This document shows, piece by piece, positions 1-10,300 of a stretch of 64,000 nt of DNA. A program made the position numbers and the translations under genes. Under the pieces are notes generated by a model, which did not search any database, was not told where the DNA came from, and was given only the letters and a program-made list of their open reading frames with translations. This DNA comes from Linum tenue. Its lineage: Eukaryota > Streptophyta > Magnoliopsida > Malpighiales > Linaceae. The stretch spans positions 1,798,001-1,862,000 of the forward strand of contig CAMGYJ010000006.1 in NCBI GenBank assembly GCA_946122785.1, read 5' to 3'. Within the stretch, counting starts at the first letter, position 1. Every line of letters starts with the position of its first letter.

Positions 1-760
1 GAATGGCTTGAGTTTCATTTGAATGCCACTTAGTAGATCTGCTGTTTAATTGGCCTTACTGGATACTATTATATGTTTCTAGCAATCACTTTGGTTGCTG
101 TGCAAGTTTACTTGCAATGCTGATGGTGATAAGTTCCCTCACTAATGGACTTGCCTCACGAGGATAATTATACTTTTTGGGATGTGATTTCAACTACTCA
201 TGTCAACATTTTAACTTCTTCAGTTCTTAGGATCATTATCTCTGTGAATTAATTGCTGGTTGATACAAGGCTACAACTAGATACTTCTTATAATTATGTT
301 TATGCTTTTTAACTGTTTGTATCTACATTTTCTAATTAAAAAGATTTGGATCATGCATTTCAGTAGCCATGCCTGTATCTTTGAATTTGATTATGCCTTC
401 TTTTCCCCAATCCCCATCACATGATATTCTTCTAAGTACCTTTTGATGTTTATTGCAAGCTTAGTTATAGTGAACGCTCGCATTTATTTGTCCATTGTTT
501 CATATAAAAAGGGCAGATCCTGCTTCTCTGTATGTTACAAGCATTGCTATTGGTTTGCCTTGAAGGATTCCATTTTCGGTTCAATCATCCCTCCATTTCA
601 TGTATGAAGAGTATAATCAGTGTTGTTTTAAGTAAATGAAAAAGCCCTTCCACATTGGCGTCCAGTTCTATATATTACATTACTACAGTCTCGAGCAATT
701 TTTGGCTTATGAGCAATAGTGGGCATTGCTGTCAACTAATGCCGTTACCCATCATTGTAG
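1..760. other. Upstream or intronic AT-rich sequence, no exon recognised
   Basis: This stretch is AT-rich and broken by stops in every frame, and I see no conserved protein segment. It ends in a pyrimidine-poor but usable acceptor (TCATTGTAG at 752-760) that opens the first recognisable exon of the Ulp1-like gene. It is therefore most simply the intron before that exon, with the earlier exons outside the window. A plain intergenic origin for the leftmost part cannot be excluded. Confidence 0.4.
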
Positions 761-2183
761 GGTACCACCAGGTTTAAGCTCCCTCAAACCGTAAGCTACA
801 GTGAGGAAGATGTGAAGCTTGCTCACTATATCTTTGCTGAAGATCTTCCACCTGACGAACCCTTGGTCCAAACTATGATGGAAGTTTATAGCCGGAAGAC
901 ATTGTGGAGCTTATGCCCTGACTCATGTGTCCATGCCGATGTAAGTTCTATTATACTACTACTTGGTAATTTGTTTCACTTTTTTAACTATAGTGTTTAT
1001 ATATTCTGTGTTTATGTTCTGTGGCGCATTAGGTAATTACAGCATTAGCTTGCCACTTGACCCTTGACGAACTTTGGAGGGATGCTGATCGTGGAAAACG
1101 GGTGTGCTTTCTGCCTACAGAATTCCAGGTATATATCGATTTTACCTTGTAATTCTATTATAGTTAAGCATACTTGGTTACTTTATTAAGCAAGCTCAAT
1201 GTTGAATTCTTTAATTTTTTCTACGAACAGGACCTTGTCATGAATTGTGGCATGACACCTACTATTGCATTAGAGGCATTCCGTACAAAATTCCTTTCAA
1301 AAGCTCTAACCTGCAGAAAGGTCATGACTTCCCACGCCACGCATATTATCGTGTCCTCAATTTAGTAAGCTGATTGTGTGATTTCTCGTATATGTGTAGG
1401 TGTGTCTGCCCATGCAAGATACTATGGATGATGGAGGAATTCATTGGTTTTTAGCTATTATTTTAGTGGACAAGAAACAAGTCCAGATCCTGGATTCGTT
1501 TCCATCTCAGGAGCGGAAAACAGTCCGTATGAGTGCGGTGGAAACAATGGTATCTTTAGACTTTTCGCCTAAAACCAAATATTATATTTGCCCAATAAAT
1601 TACGTATTCTTGTTTGTAACTTTTGCAGGTTGAATTTATGAACGAATTGTTCAAGGCTTTGCATAAGGAAGTGAAAACCTTATATGCAGCACCAAAGATT
1701 AAGGACTTTTCTTGGTCAACTCCTTCACTTGCAGAACAACATCACAAGTATGAATGTGTGTTTTTTCTAGCATCATTTGAATATAAAATTAACTTTTAGC
1801 TTACTTACATAATGTATCTTCTTACATAGGAATGATAGTGGGATTTGGGTGTGCGTCTGGATGATGGGTGCAGCCTGGGATTCTCACTATGGCATTTGGG
1901 TAAGAAATCACATTCCGCCTAGACGACCTCTTTGTATGGTACATTACAAAAATGTCTATGTAGAACAAAGTTTACTAATACATTATATCTGTTGTTCATA
2001 CAGCCTTGTGATGATAGGAGGAGAATGCAGGTGGCTCTGAACCTTGTCAAAGAGCCAACAAATTACATAAGGCACAAAGTCCTCAAGAAAGCAATTGCAA
2101 ATGCGCCAAGGTTTAAAGCTCAGACACTTGAATACGAAGAAGCAAGCAATAAGAAGGCAAACAAGGGGTTTAGAGATACCTAG
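761..2183 (+). CDS. Ulp1/C48 SUMO-protease-like protein, 3' part, multi-exon
   Basis: Spliced gene; the 5' end lies outside the window. Exons that join in frame at GT-AG borders are 761-940, 1033-1128, 1231-1320, 1400-1549, 1629-1747, 1830-1899 and 2004-2183, with the stop at 2181-2183. The donor after 1320 (AAG|GTCATG) is weak, so that border is the least certain. The product has the layout of the Ulp1 cysteine-protease family, which processes SUMO or removes it from proteins. A His-Trp pair (His codon 1442-1444) follows a DDGG stretch. The Asp of ILDSF is at 1493-1495, and a Gln at 1737-1739 stands where the oxyanion-hole Gln is expected. The usual catalytic N-D-C-G is N-D-S-G here, with the Ser codon at 1837-1839, so peptidase activity is doubtful. 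A basic C-terminal tail follows (residues coded at about 2070-2180). Ulp1-like domains are also carried by some plant Mutator-like elements, but the intact splicing pattern argues for a host gene or an old domesticated copy. Confidence 0.75.
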
Positions 2184-2774
2184 TGTGCTCCAGATTTTCA
2201 TCATTCATTTCCTTTTATCCTAAATTTTGAACTTGTTTATGGTAATGTTCGGAGACAGTTCCTTTCATTGGCAGATTGACAATGTTTGAAATTACATTTT
2301 CACTTGTTGCGGATTTTTGTGATAGTGATACATTGCATTTGTGAGGTGAATGTTAGATTGACAATTTTGAATCGAACTCGGCCTATATAATCTTTTCGAC
2401 CTGTTTCGAAACAGATATTGTCTAGTCTGTAGATGGGGCAAGACGAGCATGAGTACTCCCCTCTACTTAACTCACTCTGATTCGACCCAATGTTGACTTG
2501 TATGTTCTAATCATAAGCTTAAGATTGATAGCATGCAATGCTATCAATCAGAAACTATTTGAGTTTAACAACACCGTGCATCAAATAAACCTGATATAGG
2601 ACAATCCAATCCAACCAAGCTGATAATAACCCTCAGTTTCAACTTTCAATTGAGTTTTCAGTATAGAGAATTTCTCCAGGCGTAATTTATGAAACCATCA
2701 TTGGATCAATCAGCTAAGAATTTTATTTTGTCCTAACAATACAATGTATAAAATGGTGGCAAGTAAACCCTATC
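2184..2774. other. Intergenic spacer, nothing recognised
   Basis: This is the 3' flank of the Ulp1-like gene, AT-rich with stops in all frames. It probably contains that gene's 3' UTR, but I could not fix a polyadenylation site. No repeat or RNA gene was recognised. Confidence 0.4.
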
Positions 2775-3415
2775 TTAGAAATGAAAAAAAGAACCTCTCT
2801 TTTCCACACAACACAAATGCACCAGCACCAGACAATACGCTCCAATCTCCCCACAACTCCCATACTTTAGAACTCGGGCTTCAATAGTCTCTAGCAGGTC
2901 GGGCCAACTCCCTGGAAACACAACTCCATCGCACAGCAGAGTAAAAACAACTTCCTGCATATAAACACACTGAAAAAACAGATGACTACGAGACTCCTTT
3001 GTTGCTCCACAAAGCACACAGGTACTATCATTGATAACACCCCACCTTTTGACCTTATCTCTTGTATCAATTCTATCAATGATAATCAACCAAACCTGCA
3101 CACTGTTTCGAGGCAAGACATGCTTGTTCCAAATGACTTTCCACCAACTGACTCGAGGCTGCCTCCTTCTGATAGTGTCCCAAACAGCCAAGAATGAAAA
3201 TTTGTCCAACCTCTTACCCTGCCATGTAACACAGTCCAAAGCCACATCCATTCTAAATCTCAACCATGGTCTGATTTTTAGAATTTGCTTCCAGATCCAG
3301 GAGCCTGATGATGTAAGTCTTGCTTCCCAAATTGAGACTCCCCTGAGTCTATAATTGACTCCACTAACTGAAGTTTCCCAGCACCTTATGGAAGGTAGGA
3401 TGTGAACCTAATAGC
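2775..3415 (-). pseudogene. LINE (non-LTR retrotransposon) C-terminal remnant with zf-RVT domain
   Basis: Reading the minus strand from about 3415 down to 2775 gives one open frame of about 210 residues without a credible start. Its first part (about 3415-3265) resembles the C-terminal side of plant LINE reverse transcriptases, with a GSWIWK-type segment. Its second part matches the zinc-binding reverse-transcriptase domain (zf-RVT): WWKVIWNKHVLPR, then WLIIIDRIDTRDKVKRWG, then C-x2-C (CVLC) followed by an HLFFQC box, which supplies the His and Cys ligands. A stop just upstream (near 3416) and the absence of endonuclease and RT core show a 5'-truncated remnant, as is usual for LINEs. A stand-alone host protein with this domain is the less likely alternative. 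Confidence 0.7.
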
Positions 3416-4054
3416 CCTTGCAAATTCCAAGAACCACTTCCCCCCGGGTTTCCATCACTTGAACACATCTGACTGCACAAGAAAAACAAGAGCATGATAT
3501 TCTTAGAAGAGACTGAAACATAACATCAAATGGCTTCCTTAAGCAGCCAACAGAAAAGAACAACTAGCAATTGGAAACACAAAGAAAATTATTAGAGACG
3601 TACAACAAAGGTTGCTGAACCTAAAAGGGGTAAAAAAGAAACAAAAGAGAATCCACCTGACCAGTGGCTCATAAGAAGAATGATACAATATCAATAACAC
3701 AAAGTTGAATGAGACCCACTATCAATTACCACTGGACTCGCCAATCGGCTATATGAAATTATGATTACTCAAGCAATTATAACACAAGACTGCTCCAGTT
3801 CGATAAGATCAACAGCATAGCAAATCAACACTCAACGCATCGCCACAAACTAAAATTGTTTCGGTAAATTCCCTCGGCGTCGAGCTCGATTGCATTGGGC
3901 ATGTACCCAGAAAGCTAAATAGATTATCTAACTGATTAGCCGCCGGCGGAGGGACGATTCTCCGATTGGGAATGATTCAAAAGAAGCAGCGGTTTTCACT
4001 TGAATGGAGCTGGGGGAAACCCTTTTTGAGAGAGAGGGTCAGAGAAATTCTCAC
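3416..4054. other. AT-rich spacer, nothing firm
   Basis: No convincing coding segment on either strand. The part next to the LINE remnant (3416-3520) may be more of the same element, but I could not recognise protein similarity there. The stretch from about 3900 becomes more GC-rich and leads into the uncertain coding region that follows. Confidence 0.35.
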
Positions 4055-4159
4055 CGGAAAACAAGAAGGAATCGGCTCAGACGATATAGCTTCGATGGAG
4101 TAAACAACGACGACGAGATCTTCTTTTACTCGTCCCTCCCTAATAGCCGCCAATGCCAT
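4055..4159 (-). CDS. Candidate first coding exon of an unrecognised minus-strand gene
   Basis: On the minus strand an ATG at 4159 opens 35 codons ending at 4055. A good consensus donor follows directly (CCG|GTGAGA, the GT lying just below 4055). The peptide starts MALAAIREGRVKEDLVVVV and matches no family I know. Upstream on this strand there are CT-rich runs (the complement of the GAA repeat at 4656-4691) of the kind common in plant 5' leaders. No downstream exon was identified, so the gene may be truncated, interrupted by the LINE, or not real. Confidence 0.2.
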
Positions 4160-4161
4160 AA

Positions 4162-4635
4162 ACCGGCGAGAACGATCAAAAGCTTCTTCATCACCATCTT
4201 CGTTTCAATTTCATTGCCGCACCCATTTCCTCTCTAGTGAGCGATCTCGAACGTCGACGACAGCGCGACTATGTCCCCTTTCAATTCGTTCAAATCCCTA
4301 ACTTTAAAGGAGAGGCTCGCGCTATATCCTCCGAATTCCGCCCAGGCGCTGATTTCCCCCAACCTCTTGGCGTGCCTCCCGTCGATTACACCCGATTGGA
4401 CAGCCAGCTCGAAGAAGTAGTGGATTCATTCGCCGCCGTAGGAGAGGATGGAGAGGATCACTTCCTGTTGGGAGTGGAAGTGGGAGGAGCGGGAGCCACG
4501 ACGGAGGGAATTCAGGATGGAAATGCCTTCCAGCCGAGGCCGACGCTGGACTCGAAGCTCTTGAGGCGGTTGGGTAGAATTAGGGTTTCGGGGAGGATCG
4601 TGGAGGAGAGGATGATCTGGGCGGAATCAATATGA
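4162..4635 (+). other. GC-rich open stretch without ATG, possibly antisense of a 5' exon
   Basis: The plus strand is open from 4162 to a stop at 4633-4635 (about 157 codons). It has no useful ATG, and I recognise no domain in the translation. The base composition is richer in G+C than the flanks, as expected for coding or promoter-proximal DNA. The complement contains an AACCCTAATTC motif, similar to the telo-box seen near many plant promoters. I read the region as promoter and 5' exon territory of a gene whose strand I cannot settle. Confidence 0.25.
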
Positions 4636-4655
4636 AGGTGGAGGGACAGTCGGGA

Positions 4656-4691
4656 CGAAGAAGGAAGAGGAAGAAGAAGAAGAAGAAGAGG
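4656..4691. repeat. Imperfect GAA/GGAAGA purine repeat
   Basis: A run of GAAG and AAG units on the plus strand, which is a CTT-rich run on the minus strand. Such tracts are common in plant 5' untranslated leaders, so it weakly supports a minus-strand transcription start nearby. Confidence 0.6.
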
Positions 4692-4935
4692 GAATTAGGG
4701 ATGGTCTGTGGATGGAGGGTGTCCTTTAGTTCTCTAGGGACGTGGGTTTGGTTGGGTATTGGGGTTGGTTAATTGAATCAATAGATCAATCCAAAAAATC
4801 ACTTCACCCACCCAAACCAATTAATTAGACTAAATTGCAAACATTTATATCTTGTAAGAGGGTTTTGGTAATTATGGTTATAATTAATAAGTGATTTAAC
4901 GACGAAAAATCAAGAGCCGTTGAGATCACACGTAA
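4692..4935. other. AT-rich spacer
   Basis: Shorter than 300 bp and rich in A and T, with no recognisable gene or repeat. It separates the uncertain GC-rich region from the hairpin and microsatellite at the satellite border. Confidence 0.4.
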
Positions 4936-4987
4936 GGTGAAAGATCACCCTGGGTATGCGGTACCCCGGATTTTACCCGGGGTACCG
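4936..4987. repeat. Two adjacent inverted repeats, one a perfect 11-bp GC-rich hairpin
   Basis: GGTGA at 4936-4940 and TCACC at 4945-4949 form a 5-bp stem with a 4-nt loop. Just after it, CGGTACCCCGG at 4959-4969 and CCGGGGTACCG at 4977-4987 form a perfect 11-bp stem with a 7-nt loop. The arms are far more GC-rich than the surroundings. The position is about 180 bp before the first satellite monomer. They could be a terminal or internal palindrome of a small transposon, but I see no matching partner. Confidence 0.7.
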
Positions 4988-4996
4988 TAGAAGGCA

Positions 4997-4998
<2 letters not shown>

Positions 4999-5035
<37 letters not shown>
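4999..5035. repeat. (AT)n microsatellite
   Basis: About 18 uninterrupted AT dinucleotides immediately after the GC-rich hairpin. It is self-complementary and may extrude as a cruciform. Length variation between individuals is expected for this repeat type. Confidence 0.95.
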
Positions 5036-5036
<1 letters not shown>

Positions 5037-5170
5037 TTAATATGTATATTTATCCGATCGATCGATAATCCGATTTTCGCCGAAATACTGTCGAAATGCT
5101 CGATTTTAAATCGCAAACTTTCTAGCGATCGAAATATGGGTTTTGCCGGAACGGGATGTTACACGTTTGA
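5036..5170. other. Unassigned junction sequence between the arm and the satellite
   Basis: A 135-bp stretch with CGATCGATCGAT near its start and GGGATGTTACACG near its end. It is neither satellite nor recognisable coding sequence. It may be the degraded edge of a transposon, but there is no second end in view. Confidence 0.4.
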
Positions 5171-7376
5171 TGTGTTTATATGACTAAACCAATCATTGAA
5201 TCACATGTCCATCAACATTACAAGACATTTGGAGTGGAAATCCACCTTATTGTGCAATTTGGAGTCGGTACTAAGAGTTCGTGCTCGTGCACATCTTGTC
5301 ATTATGACACAATTAAGCGGTTTATGTGTTTACATGACTAAACCAATCATTGAATCACAAGTCTATCAACATTACAAGACATTTGGAGTGAAAATCCACC
5401 TTATTGCGCAATTTGGAGTCGGTACTAAGAGTTCGTACTCGTGCACATCTTGTCATAATGACACAATTAAGCGGTTTATGTGTTTACATGACTAAACCAA
5501 TCAAAGAATCACAAGTCTATCAACATTACAAGACATTTGGAGAGCAAATCCACCTTATTGTGCAATTTGGAGTCGGTACTAAGAGTTCGTACTCCTGCAC
5601 ATCTTGTCATTATGACACAATTAAGCGTTTTATGTGTTTATATGACTAAACCAATCATTGAATCACAAGTCTATCAACATTACAAGACATTTGGAGTGAA
5701 AATCCACCTTATTGCGCAATTTGGAGTCGGTACTAAGAGTTCGTACTCGTGCACATCTTGTCATAATGACACAATTAAGCGGTTTATGTGTTTATATTAC
5801 TAAACCAATCATTGAATCACATGTCCATCAACATTACAAGACATTTGGAGTGCAAATCCAACTTATTGTGCAATTTGGAGTCGGTACTAAGAGTTCGTAC
5901 TCGTGCACATCTTGTCATTATGACACAATTAAGCGCTTTATGTGTTTATATGACTAAACCAATCATTGAATCACAAGTCTATCAACATTACAAGACATTT
6001 GGAGTGAAAATCCACCTTATTGCGCAATTTGGAGTCGGTACTAAGAGTTCGTACTCGTGCACATCTTGTCATAATGACACAATTAAGCGGTTTATGTGTT
6101 TATATGACTAAACCAATCATTGAATCACATGTCCATCAACATTACAAGACATTTGGAGAGCAAATCCACCTTATTGTGCAATTTGGAGTCGGTACTAAGA
6201 GTTCGTACTCGTGCACATCTTGTCATTATGACACAATTAAGCGCTTTATGTGTTTATATGACTAAACCAATCATTGAATCACATTTCCATCAACATTACA
6301 AGTCATTTGGAGTGCAAATCCACCTTATTGTGCAATTTGGCGTCGGTACTAAGAGTTCGGACTCGTGCACATCTTGTCATTATGACACAATTAAGCGGTT
6401 TATGTGTTTATATGACTAAACCAATCATTGAATCACATGTCCATCAACATTACAAGACATTTGGAGTGGAAATCCACCTTATTGTGCAATTTGGAGTAGG
6501 TACTAAGAGTTCGTGCTCGTGCACATCTTATCATTATTACACAATTAAGCGGTTTATGTGTTTACATGACTAAACCAATCAAAGAAACACAAGTCTATCA
6601 ACATTACAAGACATTTGGAGTGCAAATCCACCTTAATGTGCAATTTGGGGTCGGTAATAAGAGTTCGTACTCATGCACATCTTGTCATTATGACACAATT
6701 AAGCGGTTTATGTGTTTATATGACTAAACCAATCATTGAATCACAAGTCTATCAACATTACAAGATATTTGGAGTGCAAATCCACCTTATTGCGCAATTT
6801 AGAGTCGGTACTAAGAGTTCGTACTCGTGCACATCTTGTCATTATGACACAATTAAGGGCTTTATGTGTTTATATGACTAAACCAATCATTGAATCACAT
6901 GTCCATCAACATTACAAGACATTTGGAGTGGAAATCCACCTTATTGTGCAATTTGGCGTCGGTACTAAGAGTTCGGACTCGTGCACATCTTGTCAATATG
7001 ACACAATTAAGCGGTTTATGTGTTTATATGACTAAACCAATCATTGAATCACATTTCCATCAACATTACAAGACATTTGGAGTGCAAATCCACCTTATTG
7101 TGCAATTTGGCGTCGGTACTAAGAGTTCTGACTCGTGCACATCTTATCATTATGAAACAGTTTATGTGTTTATATGACTAAACCAATCATTGAATCACAT
7201 GTCCATCAACATTACAAGACATTTGGAGTGGAAATCCACCTTATTGTGCAATTTGGAGTAGGTACTAAGAGTTCGTGCTCGTGCACATCTTATCATTATT
7301 ACACAATTAAGCGGTTTATGTGTTTACATGACTAAACCAATCAAAGAAACACAAGTCTATCAACATTACAAGACAT

Positions 7377-10300
7377 TTGGAGTGCAAATCCACCTTATTG
7401 TGCAATTTGGCGTCGGTACTAAGAGTTCTGACTCGTGCACATCTTGTCATTATGACACAATTAAGCGGTTTATGTGTTTATATGACTAAACCAATCATTG
7501 AATCACATGTCCATCAACACTACAAGACATTTGGAGTGGAAATCCACCTTATTGTGCAATTTGGAGTAGGTACTAAGAGTTCGTGCTCGTGCACATCTTA
7601 TCATTATTACACAATTAAGCGGTTTATGTGTTTACATGACTAAACCAATCAAAGAAACACATGTCTATCAACATTACAAGACATTTGGAGTGCAAATCCA
7701 CCTTAATGTGCAATTTGGGGTCGGTAATAAGAGTTCGTACTCATGCACATCTTGTCATTATGACACAATTAAGCGGTTTATGTGTTTATATGACTAAACC
7801 AATCATTGAATCACAAGTCTATCAACATTACAAGATATTTGGAGTGCAAATCCACCTTATTGCGCAATTTAGAGTCGGTACTAAGAGTTCGTACTCGTGC
7901 ACATCTTGTCATTATGACACAATTAAACGGTTTATGTGTTTATATGACTAAACCAATCATTGAATCACATGTCCATCAACATTACAAGCATTTGGAGAGC
8001 AAATCCACCTTATTGTGCAATTTGGAGTCGGTACTAAGAGTTCGTACTCGTGCACATCTTGTCATTATGACACAATTAAGGGCTTTATGTGTTTATATGA
8101 CTAAACCAATCATTGAATCACATGTCCATCAACATTACAAGACATTTGGAGTGGAAATCCACCTTATTGTGCAATTTGGCGTCGGTACTAAGAGTTCGGA
8201 CTCGTGCACATCTTGTCATTATGACACAATTAAGCGGTTTATGTGTTTATATGACTAAACCAATAATTGAATCACATTTCCATCAACATTACAAGACATT
8301 TGGAGTGCAAATCCACCTTATTGTGCAATTTGGGGTCGGTAATAAGAGTTAATACTCATGCACATCTTGTCATTATGACACAATTAAGCGGTTTATGTGT
8401 TTATATGACTAAACCAATCATTGAATCACAAGTCTATCAACATTACAAGATATTTGGAGTGCAAATCCACCTTATTGCGCAATTTAGAGTCGGTACTAAG
8501 AGTTCGTACTCGTGCACATCTTGTCATTATGACACAATTAAACGGTTTATGTGTTTATATGACTAAACCAATCATTGAATCACATGTCCATCAACATTAC
8601 AAGCATTTGGAGAGCAAATCCACCTTATTGTGCAATTTGGAGTCGGTACTAAGAGTTCGTACTCGTGCACATCTTGTCATTATGACACAATTAAGGGCTT
8701 TATGTGTTTATATGACTAAACCAATCATTGAATCACATGTCCATCAACATTACAAGACATTTGGAGTGGAAATCCACCTTATTGTGCAATTTGGCGTCGG
8801 TACTAAGAGTTCGGACTCGTGCACATCTTGTCAATATGACACAATTAAGCGGTTTATGTGTTTATATGACTAAACCAATCATTGAATCACATTTCCATCA
8901 ACATTACAAGACATTTGGAGTGCAAATCCACCTTATTGTGCAATTTGGCGTCGGTACTAAGAGTTCTGACTCGTGCACATCTTATCATTATGAAACAGTT
9001 TATGTGTTTATATGACTAAACCAATCATTGAATCACATGTCCATCAACATTACAAGACATTTGGAGTGGAAATCCACCTTATTGTGCAATTTGGAGTAGG
9101 TACTAAGAGTTCGTGCTCGTGCACATCTTATCATTATTACACAATTAAGCGGTTTATGTGTTTACATGACTAAACCAATCAAAGAAACACAAGTCTATCA
9201 ACATTACAAGACATTTGGAGTGCAAATCCACCTTATTGTGCAATTTGGCGTCGGTACTAAGAGTTCTGACTCGTGCACATCTTGTCATTATGACACAATT
9301 AAGCGGTTTATGTGTTTATATGACTAAACCAATCATTGAATCACATGTCCATCAACATTACAAGACATTTGGAGTGGAAATCCACCTTATTGTGCAATTT
9401 GGAGTAGGTACTAAGAGTTCGTGCTCGTGCACATCTTATCATTATGACACAATTAAGCGGTTTATGTGTTTACATGACTAAACCAATCAAAGAATCACAA
9501 GTCTATCAACATTACAAGACATTTGGAGTGCAAATCCACCTTAATGTGCAATTTGGGGTCGGTAATAAGAGTTCGTACTCATGCACATCTTGTCATTATG
9601 ACACAATTAAGCGGTTTATGTGTTTATATGACTAAACCAATCATTGAATCACAAGTCTATCAACATTACAAGATATTTGGAGTGCAAATCCACCTTATTG
9701 CGCAATTTGGAGTCGGTACTAAGAGTTCGTACTCGTGCACATCTTGTCATTATGACACAGTTAAGCGGTTTATGTGTTTATATGACTAAACCAATCATTG
9801 AATCACATGTCCATCAACATTACAAGCATTTGGAGAGCAAATCCACCTTATTGTGCAATTTGGAGTCGGTACTAAGAGTTCGTACTCGTGCACATCTTGT
9901 CATTATGACACAATTAAGCGGTTTATGTGTTTATATGACTAAACCAATCATTGAATCACATGTCCATCAACATTACAAGACATTTGGAGTGGAAATCCAC
10001 CTTATTGTGCAATTTGGCGTCGGTACTAAGAGTTCGGACTCATGCACATCTTGTCATTATGACACAATTAAGCGGTTTATGTGTTTATATGACTAAACCA
10101 ATCATTGAATCACATGTCCATCAACATTACAAGACATTTGGAGTGCAAATCCACCTTATTGTGCAATTTGGCGTCGGTACTAAGAGTTCTGACTCGTGCA
10201 CATCTTATCATTATGAAACAGTTTATGTGTTTATATGACTAAACCAATCATTGAATCACATGTCCATCAACATTACAAGACATTTGGAGTGGAAATCCAC

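Noticed and set aside
5265..5310. Possible CENP-B-box-like motif around the GAGTTCGTGCTCGTGCAC segment of the monomer
   Set aside because: The required TTCG...A...CGGG spacing is not present in the monomer types I read.
7806..8258. Open frames of up to 150-213 codons throughout the satellite (for example 7806-8258, 24924-25496, 55924-56565), many with identical translations
   Set aside because: They follow the 154-bp period, which is not a multiple of three. The same motifs appear in overlapping frames, and the longest ones arise where a single-base deletion joins two frames. Nothing suggests protein coding.
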